Made by a program: the position numbers and the translations under genes
Notes under the pieces: model-generated
Told to the model about the DNA's origin: nothing
Seen by the model: only the letters and a program-made list of their open reading frames with translations
Database searches by the model: none
Source: Vibrio diabolicus
GTDB taxonomy: Bacteria > Pseudomonadota > Gammaproteobacteria > Enterobacterales > Vibrionaceae
Direction of reading: 5' to 3'
Assembly (NCBI GenBank): GCA_001048675.1
Contig: CCKK01000002.1
Span: forward strand, 310,001-374,000
Length of the DNA stretch: 64,000 bases
Part shown: positions 1-8,603 of the stretch, piece after piece
Layout: every line of letters begins with the position of its first letter
How positions within the stretch are numbered: the first letter of the stretch is position 1

Positions 1-286
1 TGCACACGACGCTGTTGTCGCTGCCAAAAGCATTGGGAACATAAGCGTCGGCTTGAGGATCGTTTTCCCACTTTGCATCATTGAGCAAGTAGCGGAACTG
101 AACATTCTGCTCTTTAGGTAAGCGCGTTTTAAATTTAAATTGACGGCTTTTCTTCACTAATTTCATCGGTTCTGGCTGCCAGTTGTTAAAATCCCCAGCA
201 ATATGGATGGAGTCCCACTGGTCTTTATCTAGCTCGAACGTGACTTCAACTTCATCTTTTGTCTTAAAGAATCTCTTTTTAAGCAT
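1..286 (-). CDS. Small CBM48 (AMPK-type) glycogen-binding protein, 3' end cut by window edge
   Basis: The first 95 residues are visible; the stop lies outside the window. The chain begins MLKKRFFKTKDEVEVTFEL and carries the typical early-set/CBM48 signature IAGDFNNWQP at about residues 30-39, followed by a basic strand and a FRYLLNDAKWENDP segment at about 67-80. These match the glycogen-binding domain of branching enzymes and AMPK beta. The start ATG at 286 has an AAGGAA ribosome site 6 bases upstream. No catalytic domain is visible in the part seen, and similar stand-alone CBM48 proteins of about 100 residues exist in vibrios, so it probably ends soon beyond the edge. Role in glycogen handling is inferred from the domain only. 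Confidence 0.8.
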   Translation of the reverse strand, partial: MLKKRFFKTKDEVEVTFELDKDQWDSIHIAGDFNNWQPEPMKLVKKSRQFKFKTRLPKEQNVQFRYLLNDAKWENDPQADAYVPNAFGSDNSVVC

Positions 287-570
287 TGATCTTTCCTTGT
301 TCGTACAAAAACTGTTCTAACTATTACTCGTGTTTCATAACGATTTCAAGTTTTATCGAATTGTCGCTGGTATCAGGTGAAGAACTATCTAAATGATGAA
401 TAGCTTAATCGCTATGAGTTCTTGTGAGAGGGGAGCGGTATTGAGAAGCCTCAAGGATATGGAACCGTTAACGTACCAAGTTTTTAGGCGAGGCGGAACT
501 CAGAGCCCGTATCTTGAAGTCAAACCGTTATCATGTATTATCTTAAATCACCATTTTTGTTGATGTAGCT

Positions 571-951
571 ATGTTGAAGTTTAACCGTACATTGTTGACC
601 GCGATAGTTTGTTTAGCCGCTATGCTTTTGAGCAGTGTCGCTCCTATGGCGAAGGCTTCAGCCCCGGTGAAAACAATTGAAGTACGCGATATTATTGTTC
701 AACAGGCTGCTCTGCACAAACAACTTGGCGTCAATGACGACTGCGTAGAATTACATCACGATGCGTCAATCATCAATAAGGCGCAACAGTCTCACACGAG
801 TTGTAGCTCTTCCTGCATGGTCAAAATTCCTGCCAACTTATCTCAAAACGACTTACTGCTTCTTCCTTACAGCCTTGCATTGATTGATAGGCCTTTAGTC
901 GAAAAAGTAGTGACAGTGATCACCAAGCTTTATCGTCCTCCGATTGTTTAA
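571..951 (+). CDS. Hypothetical secreted protein with a CxxxC pair, upstream of dsbA
   Basis: Protein of 126 residues with a clear signal peptide (hydrophobic 8-22, cleavage probably after MAKA near residue 29). The mature part has three cysteines, C58, C78 and C82, the last two in HTSCSSSC. I do not recognise a named family. It is followed after 83 bases by dsbA on the same strand with no terminator visible between them, so the two may be co-transcribed; an exported cysteine protein next to a disulfide oxidase is a plausible substrate, but that is inference. There are no catalytic motifs. Confidence 0.65.
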   Translation: MLKFNRTLLTAIVCLAAMLLSSVAPMAKASAPVKTIEVRDIIVQQAALHKQLGVNDDCVELHHDASIINKAQQSHTSCSSSCMVKIPANLSQNDLLLLPYSLALIDRPLVEKVVTVITKLYRPPIV

Positions 952-1034
952 TTCCTCATCTCAAATTACTTGGGGTTTCCCCCTTTTTACCAAATGAAAT
1001 GATTTGGCATTTGAATGCCACAAGGAAATAAACA

Positions 1035-1634
1035 ATGAAAAAAATACTTGCCTTATGTAGTGCACTTTTACTGACTTTTACCGCTCACGCAGCGCAATTT
1101 GAAGAAGGGAAGCACTACAAAGTTCTGGATGTTAAGAAAGCATCGAAACCTGTTGTGACGGAATTCTTTTCTTTTTATTGCCCACATTGCTACAAGTTTG
1201 AGTCGCTTATTGAGCGTTTAAAACCTGCTCTGCCAAAAGAGGCAAAGTTTGAAAAGGTACATGTGGGATTCATGGGCGGAGATATGGCGATTCCGATGGC
1301 CAAGTCCTACGCGACGATGGTATCGCTCGGGGTTGAAGATACAATGATTCCTGCCATGTTTGCCCAAATTCATCAAAAGCGACAAGCGCCAAAAGATGAA
1401 GCTGAGCTGAAACAGCTCTTCGTTGATAATGGCGTAGAAGGTAAGAAGTTTGATGCGGCGTACAACAGTTTCGCCGTAAACTCAATGCAGAAAGGTTTTG
1501 ATAAGCAATTCTCTGCTAGCACGTTGAGAGGGGTTCCGGGTGTGGTTGTGAACAATAAATACATTGTTTTGGCCAACGAAATTCGTACTTACGACGAGTA
1601 CAATCAATTAGTTAATTACTTATTGACGCTGTAA
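1035..1634 (+). CDS. dsbA: Thiol:disulfide interchange protein DsbA
   Basis: Periplasmic dithiol oxidase that introduces disulfide bonds into exported proteins and is re-oxidised by DsbB. The 199-residue length is typical. A signal peptide occupies residues 1-19 (MKKILALCSALLLTFTAHA). The thioredoxin fold carries the active site CPHC at residues 49-52, preceded by FFSFY, and the cis-proline loop RGVPGV has its Val-Pro at 167-168, the DsbA pattern rather than the Thr-Pro of DsbC. It is close to the V. cholerae DsbA (TcpG) type. A strong intrinsic terminator follows at 1656-1686. It has an AAGGAA-like ribosome site before the ATG. Confidence 0.96.
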   Translation: MKKILALCSALLLTFTAHAAQFEEGKHYKVLDVKKASKPVVTEFFSFYCPHCYKFESLIERLKPALPKEAKFEKVHVGFMGGDMAIPMAKSYATMVSLGVEDTMIPAMFAQIHQKRQAPKDEAELKQLFVDNGVEGKKFDAAYNSFAVNSMQKGFDKQFSASTLRGVPGVVVNNKYIVLANEIRTYDEYNQLVNYLLTL

Positions 1635-1655
1635 CTGTAAATGGCATTGATGCTT

Positions 1656-1686
1656 AAAAATGGCGATGGTAGAGTCGCCATTTTTT
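1656..1686 (+). terminator. Rho-independent terminator after dsbA
   Basis: Inverted repeat AAAATGGCGA / TCGCCATTTT around a short loop, followed on the + strand by a run of six T. The A-run on the other side means it may also work for the minus-strand lipoprotein gene at 1705-1956. Confidence 0.85.
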
Positions 1687-1704
1687 ATGCTTATCACACT
1701 CGTA

Positions 1705-1956
1705 TTATCTAAGAACGCTTGTACATGCTTGAGTCGGAACACTAGTCATAAATATGGCATGCGGATAAAACAAGCTAGCAGCAGTGATTGCAACATTACA
1801 TGGCTGAGCAATCGTAGTTTTAATCACATTGGTAAGCACGGCTCCTGTATTATTTACTGTTTGAGCGGCGGCTTGTTGTGCCTGGTAAGACACGCAACCT
1901 GTCGTTGCATTGATCATCGCAGTGCTAAACAAAAGTTTGCGAAAAAACATATTCAT
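1705..1956 (-). CDS. Small putative lipoprotein
   Basis: 83 residues starting MNMFFRKLLFSTAMINATTGC, a short charged n-region, hydrophobic stretch and a lipobox-like ATTGC at residues 17-21, so C21 may be lipidated. The remainder is uncharged and rich in Ala, Thr and Gln, with two further cysteines. No family is recognised. It converges on dsbA and ends just past the shared terminator. A + strand open frame (1660-2007) covers the same DNA but lacks any protein-like features; the minus frame has the better start region (AAGGAT 6-7 bases upstream of the ATG) and secretion signal. Confidence 0.55.
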   Translation of the reverse strand: MNMFFRKLLFSTAMINATTGCVSYQAQQAAAQTVNNTGAVLTNVIKTTIAQPCNVAITAASLFYPHAIFMTSVPTQACTSVLR

Positions 1957-2102
1957 ATCCTTTGTGAATGCTTTGAATTACTTATATGTGGATTGATTCA
2001 TAAATGAAACAAAACAGTGTTCAAAATATGTGTGCATTCACGAAATGAACATTGTTTTATAAAAAGACGTTTTTTTGTGATCTTAGTACTGGACAGACCA
2101 GA

Positions 2103-2546
2103 TTATGAAACTAAAGCCAATCCGTGCATTACGATTACGCCGAAGGTCAGTTTGCTCCTCATTCCTTGATATCCCTTGGGCTCGGCGTCTTGTTCGACTT
2201 TCCTCACGAGTTTTTCTGCATACCAAACAGCAAGATACCCAATTGCTAAGAGTAGGGTAGCGACCGCGTAATGTTTGTGACCCTGCAGTAATGCGCCCCA
2301 AGCAAGTAAGACAAAAAGGTTGCTGAGAATTAATATATTTCGGCTAAGGCGGTGGTAGTAATGCTCAATGCCGTTACCCCAAAGGATGCCGGATAAAAAA
2401 CTTAATATAACGGCGCTGTATGCGATGAAAAATTGCTGGCCACTTAAATTGAACAGTGAGATGTCAGTGAAAATCAGCCCTAAACTAAACACAAATGGAA
2501 CCAGACCTAAGTAACCGAGTTGTAGCATGGTTGAGCGTGTTGTCAT
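2103..2546 (-). CDS. DUF3429 family membrane protein
   Basis: Inner-membrane protein of 147 residues with about five hydrophobic helices; the pattern LGYLGLVPFV near the N terminus, the FLSGILWG segment in the middle and a C-terminal LTFGVIVMHGLAL are typical of DUF3429. Function is unknown. I chose the ATG at 2546 rather than the GTG at 2555 because an AAGGTG ribosome site lies 6 bases before it; that site overlaps the stop codon of the upstream glutathione peroxidase gene (ending at 2557), so translation of the two is probably coupled. Confidence 0.85.
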   Translation of the reverse strand: MTTRSTMLQLGYLGLVPFVFSLGLIFTDISLFNLSGQQFFIAYSAVILSFLSGILWGNGIEHYYHRLSRNILILSNLFVLLAWGALLQGHKHYAVATLLLAIGYLAVWYAEKLVRKVEQDAEPKGYQGMRSKLTFGVIVMHGLALVS

Positions 2547-2556
2547 GGTCGTCACC

Positions 2557-3102
2557 TTACAATTGTTGCTCTATCATATTGGTAAGCGTAGTACTTGTCG
2601 GTGATGTGGAGCTTGGAAAAGTGGCAATAACTTTGCCTTCAGAGCTAATTAGAAACTTATAGAAGTTCCATTTTGGTTTGATGCCAGCTTGGTTAGTAAT
2701 CTCGCTGAATACGGGGTTTGCATCTACGCCTAATACTGAGGAGCGAGCCATCATTGGAAAGGTGACCCCGTAATCGAGATAACAGACTTTCGCTGTGTTT
2801 GTTTCGCTTCCTCTGTCCTGTCGGAAGTCATTGCTCGGGAAACCAATGACGGTGAAGTTTTGCTCTTTGTAAGTTTGGTAGAGGGTTTCTAACTGCTCGA
2901 ACTGAGGAGTGAAGCCGCACTGGCTTGCTGTATTGACGACTAGTAGTGTCTTTCCCTTAAAGCTTTCGCATAGATTGACTTCTTCTGTTGAGTTTAACAA
3001 CCTTTGCTTACCTTGAAGAATATCAGGGCACTCAGATGCGAGAGCAAGCGAACCCACGGAGATAAAGCCAACGAGAGCGACGAGTTTCAGTAATCCTTTC
3101 AT
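2557..3102 (-). CDS. Glutathione peroxidase family protein, exported
   Basis: 181 residues with an N-terminal signal peptide (about 1-22, SLALASE), so it acts in the periplasm, unlike cytoplasmic BtuE. The thioredoxin-fold peroxidase motif NTASQCGFTPQF has the peroxidatic Cys at 62 in place of selenocysteine; the second signature FPSNDF is at 88-93 and the catalytic Trp-Asn pair (KWNF) at 144-147. Cys-type members usually use thioredoxin-like donors rather than glutathione, so the name describes the family, not the proven donor. It is the first gene of a two-gene unit with the DUF3429 protein. Confidence 0.92.
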   Translation of the reverse strand: MKGLLKLVALVGFISVGSLALASECPDILQGKQRLLNSTEEVNLCESFKGKTLLVVNTASQCGFTPQFEQLETLYQTYKEQNFTVIGFPSNDFRQDRGSETNTAKVCYLDYGVTFPMMARSSVLGVDANPVFSEITNQAGIKPKWNFYKFLISSEGKVIATFPSSTSPTSTTLTNMIEQQL

Positions 3103-3160
3103 GGTGTTGTTCCCTTTGTTTTCAATAAGTATAAATACTCAAGTGCAAAGAGGATCGATC

Positions 3161-3186
3161 AAAAAAGCCGCACAAATGCGCGGCTT
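3161..3186 (-). terminator. Terminator after ribB
   Basis: Read on the minus strand: stem AAGCCGC / GCGGCTT with an 8-base loop and then TTTT. It lies 20 bases past the ribB stop and upstream of the glutathione peroxidase gene. Confidence 0.8.
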
Positions 3187-3206
3187 CTTTCAGAGCTGGG
3201 ATTTAA

Positions 3207-3863
3207 TTATGCCAGTTTTAATTCGAACTGGTTGCGGTACATCACCATGTCTTCAATCGTCAGCACTGGCATGTTGTGAAGGCGACCAAACGCAACGATC
3301 TCTGGTGCTTTTGCCATCGTGCCATCTGGGTTGGTCACTTCACATAGTACGCCAGCGGGTTGAAGCCCTGCCATTTGCATCAGGTCAATCGTACCTTCTG
3401 TGTGACCACGGCGAGTCATTACACCACCTGGACGTGCGCGCAGAGGGAATACGTGGCCCGGGCGAGCAAGATCCTCAGGTTTCGCATGCGGGTTTGCCGC
3501 CGTTTTAATGGTCGTCACTCGGTCTGCTGCTGAAACCCCCGTTGTTACACCAACTTTCGCTTCAATAGAAACCGTAAATGCGGTTTGGTTTGCGCTGTTG
3601 TTGTTTACTACCATTGGAGGCAGTTCCAGTTTGTCTGCTTGAGCGTCTGTTAAACATAAACAAACGATGCCGCTACATTCGCGGATCATCAACGCCATTT
3701 GCTCGTTGGTGAGGTGCTCGACTGAATAAATGATATCGCCTTCGTTTTCGCGATCTTCATCATCAAGAAGAAGTACGCCACGGCCTTCTTTTAGAGCGAT
3801 AAGTGCGTTTTCAACGCGAGTAATTGGGTCGCCGAATTCGGCAAGTAGTGATGACTGATTCAT
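3207..3863 (-). CDS. ribB: 3,4-dihydroxy-2-butanone 4-phosphate synthase
   Basis: Converts ribulose 5-phosphate to 3,4-dihydroxy-2-butanone 4-phosphate and formate in riboflavin synthesis. 218 residues, the size of the monofunctional enzyme (no GTP cyclohydrolase II domain). The metal/substrate loop [10 protein letters not shown] is at 34-43 and the second signature [11 protein letters not shown] at 151-161. It stands alone, not in a rib operon, and is preceded by an FMN riboswitch leader (3985-4110), so it is expected to be repressed when FMN is abundant. This pattern, a riboswitch-controlled solitary ribB, is usual in gammaproteobacteria. Confidence 0.97.
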   Translation of the reverse strand: MNQSSLLAEFGDPITRVENALIALKEGRGVLLLDDEDRENEGDIIYSVEHLTNEQMALMIRECSGIVCLCLTDAQADKLELPPMVVNNNSANQTAFTVSIEAKVGVTTGVSAADRVTTIKTAANPHAKPEDLARPGHVFPLRARPGGVMTRRGHTEGTIDLMQMAGLQPAGVLCEVTNPDGTMAKAPEIVAFGRLHNMPVLTIEDMVMYRNQFELKLA

Positions 3864-3984
3864 GGTTAACTCCTAAATTTCACCAGAATCAGGGCGGTAT
3901 GAGAGATCGCCGTAAAATACGATCAAAAAGAAGTGCACCAGCATTCAGCGCGATCTTACTCGCGATACTGGTGTATTCTTATTC

Positions 3985-4110
3985 TCTTTCATCCGGACTA
4001 TAACCGTCGGCTCTGGCATCTCACCAGATCTGCTGACCTCGACGAATCGAGCGCTCGCGGGCTCACTTGAAAAAGTATACCGCCGGTGGGGAATTTCGCC
4101 CCGCCCTGAG
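3985..4110 (-). promoter_or_regulatory. FMN riboswitch (RFN element) in the ribB leader
   Basis: On the minus strand the leader begins CTCAGGGCGGGG and passes through the conserved blocks CCCCACCGGCGGTA, AGCCCGCGAGCG, GGTCAGCAGATCTGGTGA and GCCGACGGTTATAGTCCGG before ATGAAAGAGAA. All the conserved RFN helices and joining segments are recognisable. It sits about 120 bases upstream of the ribB ATG, in the correct orientation. FMN binding would fold the aptamer and block ribB expression. Confidence 0.95.
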
Positions 4111-4221
4111 AACAATTAAAAATGTGCCACTTCATCCAAGTTGTGAGGAAGTGGAGCTAGGATAGTACTGCGAACTGAATAGCTTGGAAAGTCGATTCCA
4201 TCTGTATGATGGAAAAGTGTG

Positions 4222-4839
4222 CTATCGACGGAAATAATCTGTGCGAATAAAGTGATCAATCTGCTGCGGCACGAAGGTGTTGTAAATCAGGCTCGTATGC
4301 GTTTGCTTCACTTCGATATGATCTTGCATACCGTCCAGTCTTGTCTCTTCTACGGTAACGGTACCGTCCGACATGGTGTTGTCATTACGGATCAACAATG
4401 GGCGAGCGCCAATCGGCATCGTTCCTGCGATACTGCCGAGTTTTTGAGGGAAACCCCAAGCGTCATCATGTTTGTTTAATCCGTGGTGTGGCGAATTGCC
4501 TAAAATTGCACCCAATCCGAGATCTTGAATTCGACCTACAATGGACGCGCCTTTAAGAGGCGAACCGATAGCGACAACATGAGAGATTAAGTTAGTGCTC
4601 GGTTTTCTGTTGGCGAGATAGCGCTTAATCATCAAGCCTCCCAAGCTGTGTCCCACGAGCACGTTTGTGGTCAGTGGATTAAGCGAATGATCAATAGAAT
4701 CAAACAGTGAAGACTCATCGATAGCAACAGTGTTATAGCTGAGTACTTGCGTTTCGTATCCGAGTTTTCTCAGCTTTTGGCTAAGAGGCTGCATGACCAG
4801 CCCATGCATATAAAGACCATGTAAGATGATGATTTTCAT
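4222..4839 (-). CDS. Alpha/beta hydrolase (lipase/esterase-like)
   Basis: 205 residues of the small alpha/beta-hydrolase type. The N terminus IIILHGLYMHG supplies the oxyanion-hole HG motif, the nucleophile elbow is GHSLGG at 63-68 (Ser65), and likely acid and base are D158 (SDGTV) and H181 (THTSLIY). The GHSLGG elbow and the SPLKG segment resemble PGAP1/triacylglycerol lipase-like cytoplasmic hydrolases. No signal peptide is visible. It is monocistronic; substrate is unknown. A purine-rich AGGAGG site precedes the ATG. Confidence 0.88.
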   Translation of the reverse strand: MKIIILHGLYMHGLVMQPLSQKLRKLGYETQVLSYNTVAIDESSLFDSIDHSLNPLTTNVLVGHSLGGLMIKRYLANRKPSTNLISHVVAIGSPLKGASIVGRIQDLGLGAILGNSPHHGLNKHDDAWGFPQKLGSIAGTMPIGARPLLIRNDNTMSDGTVTVEETRLDGMQDHIEVKQTHTSLIYNTFVPQQIDHFIRTDYFRR

Positions 4840-4956
4840 AATACCTCCTAGATTTATGACGTTGTAGATATCCTACTCTAATTAACAAAGAACTACTTGC
4901 CCTTTGTGGTGCATATTTACGTGTTGCTGCAAAGCTTGATCGATATAGCAAGCGTA

Positions 4957-6777
4957 TCAGCCCAGTAAATCCTGTACTTGTTGTTGCAATTGATGACGAT
5001 TTAAAGAAGCTGGGCTTAACACTTCACCGATAACAACATCCACTTTTGACCAAAAACGAGTCGGTCGTTTTGTGAGAGCATGTCCGCCTTTGTGGCTGAA
5101 AAAAGAACCCCAAAGCCCTTTTAACGCCATAGGAATGACAGGAACAGGGTTACGTTCAAGGATTTTTTCCACACCAGGGCGAAACTCACCCAATTCACCG
5201 TTAGACGTTAAACGACCCTCAGGGAAGATACAGACAACTTCACCGTCGTTAAGTGCTTGTTCAATCTGTTCAAATGCTCGTCGGTAAGTGTCGGCACACT
5301 TACGTGGAGAACAGATAGGAATAACACCGGCATGACGGAAAACATATTTAAGAACAGGTAGCTCGCTGATGGATTTGTCCATCACAAAACGAACCGGGCG
5401 AGTAGAGGTTCCCATCAAAATCAACGCATCGACATAGCTAACATGGTTAGCCACGATTAACGCAGCACCTTGTTCAGGAATATGTTGGCGCCCCGTTACT
5501 GACACACGATACATACAATGGCTGAGTAAATAACTGATAAAGCGTTGTGTAAATTCCGGTACTTGACGATAGACATAGATTGCCACGAAGAAGTTACCTA
5601 TTGCCATCATGGCAAACAGTTCCACAATAGAAAGCTCTAGTACGCTGAGTACAACGATCGAAACCAAAGCAGACACCACCATAAACAACGCATTCATGAT
5701 GTTATTAGCAGCAATGGCACGTGCACATTCCCCTTTGTTTGAACGCGATTGGATGAACGCATAAAGAGGAACAATAAAGACACCGCCGCTTACACCAACA
5801 AGGAACAGGTCAATCATGACGCGCAGATGTTTGGATTCAGCAACGAAGCTTTGCACATCATAAAAGTGAATCGGAAGTGATGGATAACTAGGGACGGCCC
5901 ATAGCAAGTCGACGCCAAAGACTGTCAGACCAAGGATACCGAATGGCAAAATACCAAGCTCAACGTGGTTGAAAGAGAGCTTTTCACACAACCAAGAGCC
6001 TGTAGCGATACCAATGGAAAACAATGCCAACAGTAAAGAAACGACAGTACTGTCTGCAAACAAATGTTCACGCGCAAAGTTAGGGAATTGAGTCAGGTAA
6101 GTCGCACCCATGAACCAAAACCAACTGATGGCTAGAATAGACATCCAAATGCCTCTCTGTTTTTTTGCCACTTTTAACGTGTTCTTTAAACCAGAAATTG
6201 GTTCAAACTTCGCTTTGTCAGTCGATTGGCTAGGCATCGTTGGAATATTCACACTGCTCATAAAACCAAGCAAAGACAAGGCAATAACGACACAAGAAGC
6301 AATCAAGGTACCATTAGGAATGGCTAGCAGCAGGCCTGCGCTTAGCGTACCTATAAGAATCGAAAGGAACGTGCCCATTTCAACCCAAGCATTTCCTTTA
6401 ACAAGCTCATTTGGTTTGAGCGCTTGTGGTAGCAAGGCGTATTTCACGGGACCAAAATAGGCCGATTGAGTGCCTGTCATAAACAGCAGAACCAGCATCA
6501 GCATGGCACTTTGAGTGGCAATAGCGGTTGCAGCGCAAGACATGATAGCCAGCTCGATGAGCTTTAAACGTCGTATTAATTTGGCTTTGTCCATGCTGTC
6601 AGCGACGGCACCAGCATGCGCAGAGAATAGAAAGAAAGGTAAGATGAATAAGCCTGCCGCCAAATTAACAAATAGATTGACGGATATTGGTAGGTTATCA
6701 ATTTGGCTGTATGTCACCATCAACAACAGGACGTTTTTGTAGATGTTGTCATTGAGTGCGCCAAGGCATTGCGTCAC
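4957..6777 (-). CDS. MFS lysophospholipid transporter fused to a PlsC-type acyltransferase
   Basis: Frame of 606 residues. Residues 1 to about 405 form a major facilitator domain (opening TQCLGALNDNIYKN, 12 hydrophobic segments) and about 415-606 form a 1-acylglycerol-phosphate acyltransferase domain with the catalytic NHVSYVD (H445-x4-D450) and FPEGR (518-522). This is the LplT/Aas-type fusion that takes up and re-acylates lysophospholipids, as I infer from the architecture. The frame opens at a GTG (6777) with no ribosome site. An ATG at 6811 with a GAGG site 5 bases upstream encodes MFFSKRLF, the expected family N terminus, but lies in another frame: a run of six A at 6787-6792 has one base too many (see findings). 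It is therefore a possible frameshifted gene. Confidence 0.85.
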   Translation of the reverse strand: MTQCLGALNDNIYKNVLLLMVTYSQIDNLPISVNLFVNLAAGLFILPFFLFSAHAGAVADSMDKAKLIRRLKLIELAIMSCAATAIATQSAMLMLVLLFMTGTQSAYFGPVKYALLPQALKPNELVKGNAWVEMGTFLSILIGTLSAGLLLAIPNGTLIASCVVIALSLLGFMSSVNIPTMPSQSTDKAKFEPISGLKNTLKVAKKQRGIWMSILAISWFWFMGATYLTQFPNFAREHLFADSTVVSLLLALFSIGIATGSWLCEKLSFNHVELGILPFGILGLTVFGVDLLWAVPSYPSLPIHFYDVQSFVAESKHLRVMIDLFLVGVSGGVFIVPLYAFIQSRSNKGECARAIAANNIMNALFMVVSALVSIVVLSVLELSIVELFAMMAIGNFFVAIYVYRQVPEFTQRFISYLLSHCMYRVSVTGRQHIPEQGAALIVANHVSYVDALILMGTSTRPVRFVMDKSISELPVLKYVFRHAGVIPICSPRKCADTYRRAFEQIEQALNDGEVVCIFPEGRLTSNGELGEFRPGVEKILERNPVPVIPMALKGLWGSFFSHKGGHALTKRPTRFWSKVDVVIGEVLSPASLNRHQLQQQVQDLLG

Positions 6778-6957
6778 AAAGTAAGGAAAAAAGACGTTTT
6801 GAGAAAAACATGCTGGCCTCGAGTAAACAAAGTCGAATGAGATGGGAGCACTTTATGCTCAATGAGCGATTAAACCAGCTTTCTCTCTCAAGTGACGTGG
6901 TACGTCACCAAAAGTAACGAAATTCATTACTTTTATTTTCATTTATTTATTGAGTTA

Positions 6958-7716
6958 CTAATTTCGATACTTCTGAGTAGGTTTTCTTTCCCATGGTTCA
7001 AATAGAGGGAACGTCCAGCGACGCATCGCAATAATGAGAGAGGTGCCGTGTTTCTCGTCCATATCGAGAGAGCTATCACTTTGGCAAGCCTGATAAAACT
7101 CATCGATGACCTTTTGCAGTTTCTGTTGCAGCTTCTTGTTGGTTGGTACGCTCATCAATCCTGTTGCCATGGACAACTTTTCATCTTCACCGGAAAAGTA
7201 GCTTTGGAAAAAGGCATCTTGAACTTGCTGTTGGAAGAAACGTTGAATAGGGCCTCCCACCTGCCACTTAAATGTCGGAGATATACGCAAACGAATTTTG
7301 TTATTTGGCTGCAAGTCGATGATGTTCAGACGATCCAACTGAGCCAGCTTTTGCATCAGTTCCAACTCATTGAAGGTGTATTGCTGAACGATTTGTTCAA
7401 ACTGATAACCATTTACAACACCGATCGCCACGAGTAGCAGGGCTTTATCGTTAACCAACTGCTTTTCTTGCTCTAACGTTAGCGACTCTAGACCTTTATT
7501 GTGCGCAGCCGCAAGCTTAAAAAGTTCCGCCATTTCTAAACCAATCAATTGGCAAATGCGTTCTAAGCGTTCAAGACTAATGTGTTGACCTTCAGCGAGT
7601 AAACGTTTGACGCTTCCTTCACTTAAATCAAGGTGTTGTGCAACATCGGCATAATGCAGCCCAGCTAACTTTAGTTGACGTTTAAGCTCTTTAATTAACG
7701 TATAGCTTTCTGACAT
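6958..7716 (-). CDS. XRE-family helix-turn-helix regulator
   Basis: 252 residues. An N-terminal HTH of the Cro/CI type covers about 5-62 (LKLAGLHYADVAQHLDLSEG, then VKRLLAEGQHISLERLERI). The remainder, about 180 residues, has no enzyme motifs and may be a ligand or dimerisation domain. The start ATG (7714-7716) directly abuts the stop codon of the HD hydrolase gene upstream (7717-7719), so the two form an operon with coupled translation. DNA targets are not known. Confidence 0.88.
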   Translation of the reverse strand: MSESYTLIKELKRQLKLAGLHYADVAQHLDLSEGSVKRLLAEGQHISLERLERICQLIGLEMAELFKLAAAHNKGLESLTLEQEKQLVNDKALLLVAIGVVNGYQFEQIVQQYTFNELELMQKLAQLDRLNIIDLQPNNKIRLRISPTFKWQVGGPIQRFFQQQVQDAFFQSYFSGEDEKLSMATGLMSVPTNKKLQQKLQKVIDEFYQACQSDSSLDMDEKHGTSLIIAMRRWTFPLFEPWERKPTQKYRN

Positions 7717-8355
7717 TTACGCTGTTACCTCGTCGTGTAACTGCTCTAGGTACGTTTGCATAAAGGTTTTGCGTTTTTGCGCTTCGCGTCTCGCTGACTC
7801 CGTGTTCATGGTTTCAGCGATTTTGAATAACTTGGTCTGAAAGTGATCCAGAGTGAATTGTTTATCGTTAAGTTCACGTTCTTCGGCAAATATATCGCTG
7901 TCGTTGTAAAGTTGCGCGTTAAATTGAGTGCTGACTTGAATGCATCGCGTCACGCCAATTGCGCCTAAAGCGTCCAGACGGTCGGCATCTTGGACGATTT
8001 TGGCTTCCAACGTATTTGGCCTGATGTTTGCGCTAAAGCTGTGTGCCTCTATCGCATGAGCAATGGCATCATGATATTGCTGCGGATAATCGATACTCTC
8101 TAAAAATGCGACCGCTTTTTTGGCTGCGATGATTGAGCTCTCTTTGCGATTTGGGTGATCTTTCGGGTAAGTAAAGCAATCATGCAAATAGGCAGCCGGT
8201 AATACAATCGCGATGTCTGCATTTTCTTCTTTGCAGAGCTGTTTCGCTGTTTTGACCACGCGTTTTACGTGTTGAAGATCATGAGCTGCATCTACTTGCA
8301 TCTCTTGCTGCATAAATTCCAAAAATTGCGGTTCTATCTGGCTTAATGACGTCAT
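7717..8355 (-). CDS. HD-domain metal-dependent phosphohydrolase
   Basis: 212 residues of the HD superfamily, similar in layout to E. coli YedJ. The motif set is complete: H25-D26 (DAAHDLQHVKRV), HD at 58-59 (AAYLHDCF), histidines in the HAIEAHSF helix at 100-107, and D125 in VQDADRLDA (121-129). These residues bind a divalent metal; the substrate is unknown. First gene of the two-gene unit with the XRE regulator. Confidence 0.9.
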   Translation of the reverse strand: MTSLSQIEPQFLEFMQQEMQVDAAHDLQHVKRVVKTAKQLCKEENADIAIVLPAAYLHDCFTYPKDHPNRKESSIIAAKKAVAFLESIDYPQQYHDAIAHAIEAHSFSANIRPNTLEAKIVQDADRLDALGAIGVTRCIQVSTQFNAQLYNDSDIFAEERELNDKQFTLDHFQTKLFKIAETMNTESARREAQKRKTFMQTYLEQLHDEVTA

Positions 8356-8554
8356 GGTTCATATCTACAACTAAAATGAAGTCAGAAGTATGCCCAACGC
8401 TTAGAATAATTTCCAAGTGCGATGGTGTAATTGAGATTCAGCCACCAGAACCTTGTGCAACGTTTGGTACTGAGCCGTTTTATATGGCCTTTCAATGTGT
8501 TCAGCGGTTTATGAGACAAGAATAGACAGAGCGAGCAGTGATGTTTACCAGTAG

Positions 8555-8587
8555 AAAAAAGGCCTGACGATGTCGTCAGGCCTTTTT
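8555..8587 (-). terminator. Terminator after codBA
   Basis: Perfect stem AGGCCTGACGA / TCGTCAGGCCT (loop TG) with A-run on one side and T-run on the other, so it can act in both directions. It lies 17 bases beyond the codA stop. Confidence 0.85.
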
Positions 8588-8603
8588 CGTTTCGCCGATC
8601 TTT

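Noticed and set aside
1660..2007. 115-residue + strand frame opposite the small lipoprotein
   Set aside because: Unusual cysteine/histidine-rich composition, no ribosome site, and it runs through the dsbA terminator. The minus-strand frame has a secretion signal.
6775..6777. GTG as the true start of the transporter-acyltransferase
   Set aside because: No ribosome site is present, and the expected N-terminal residues lie upstream in another frame. I kept the coordinates of the open frame but do not believe that the GTG is the natural start.
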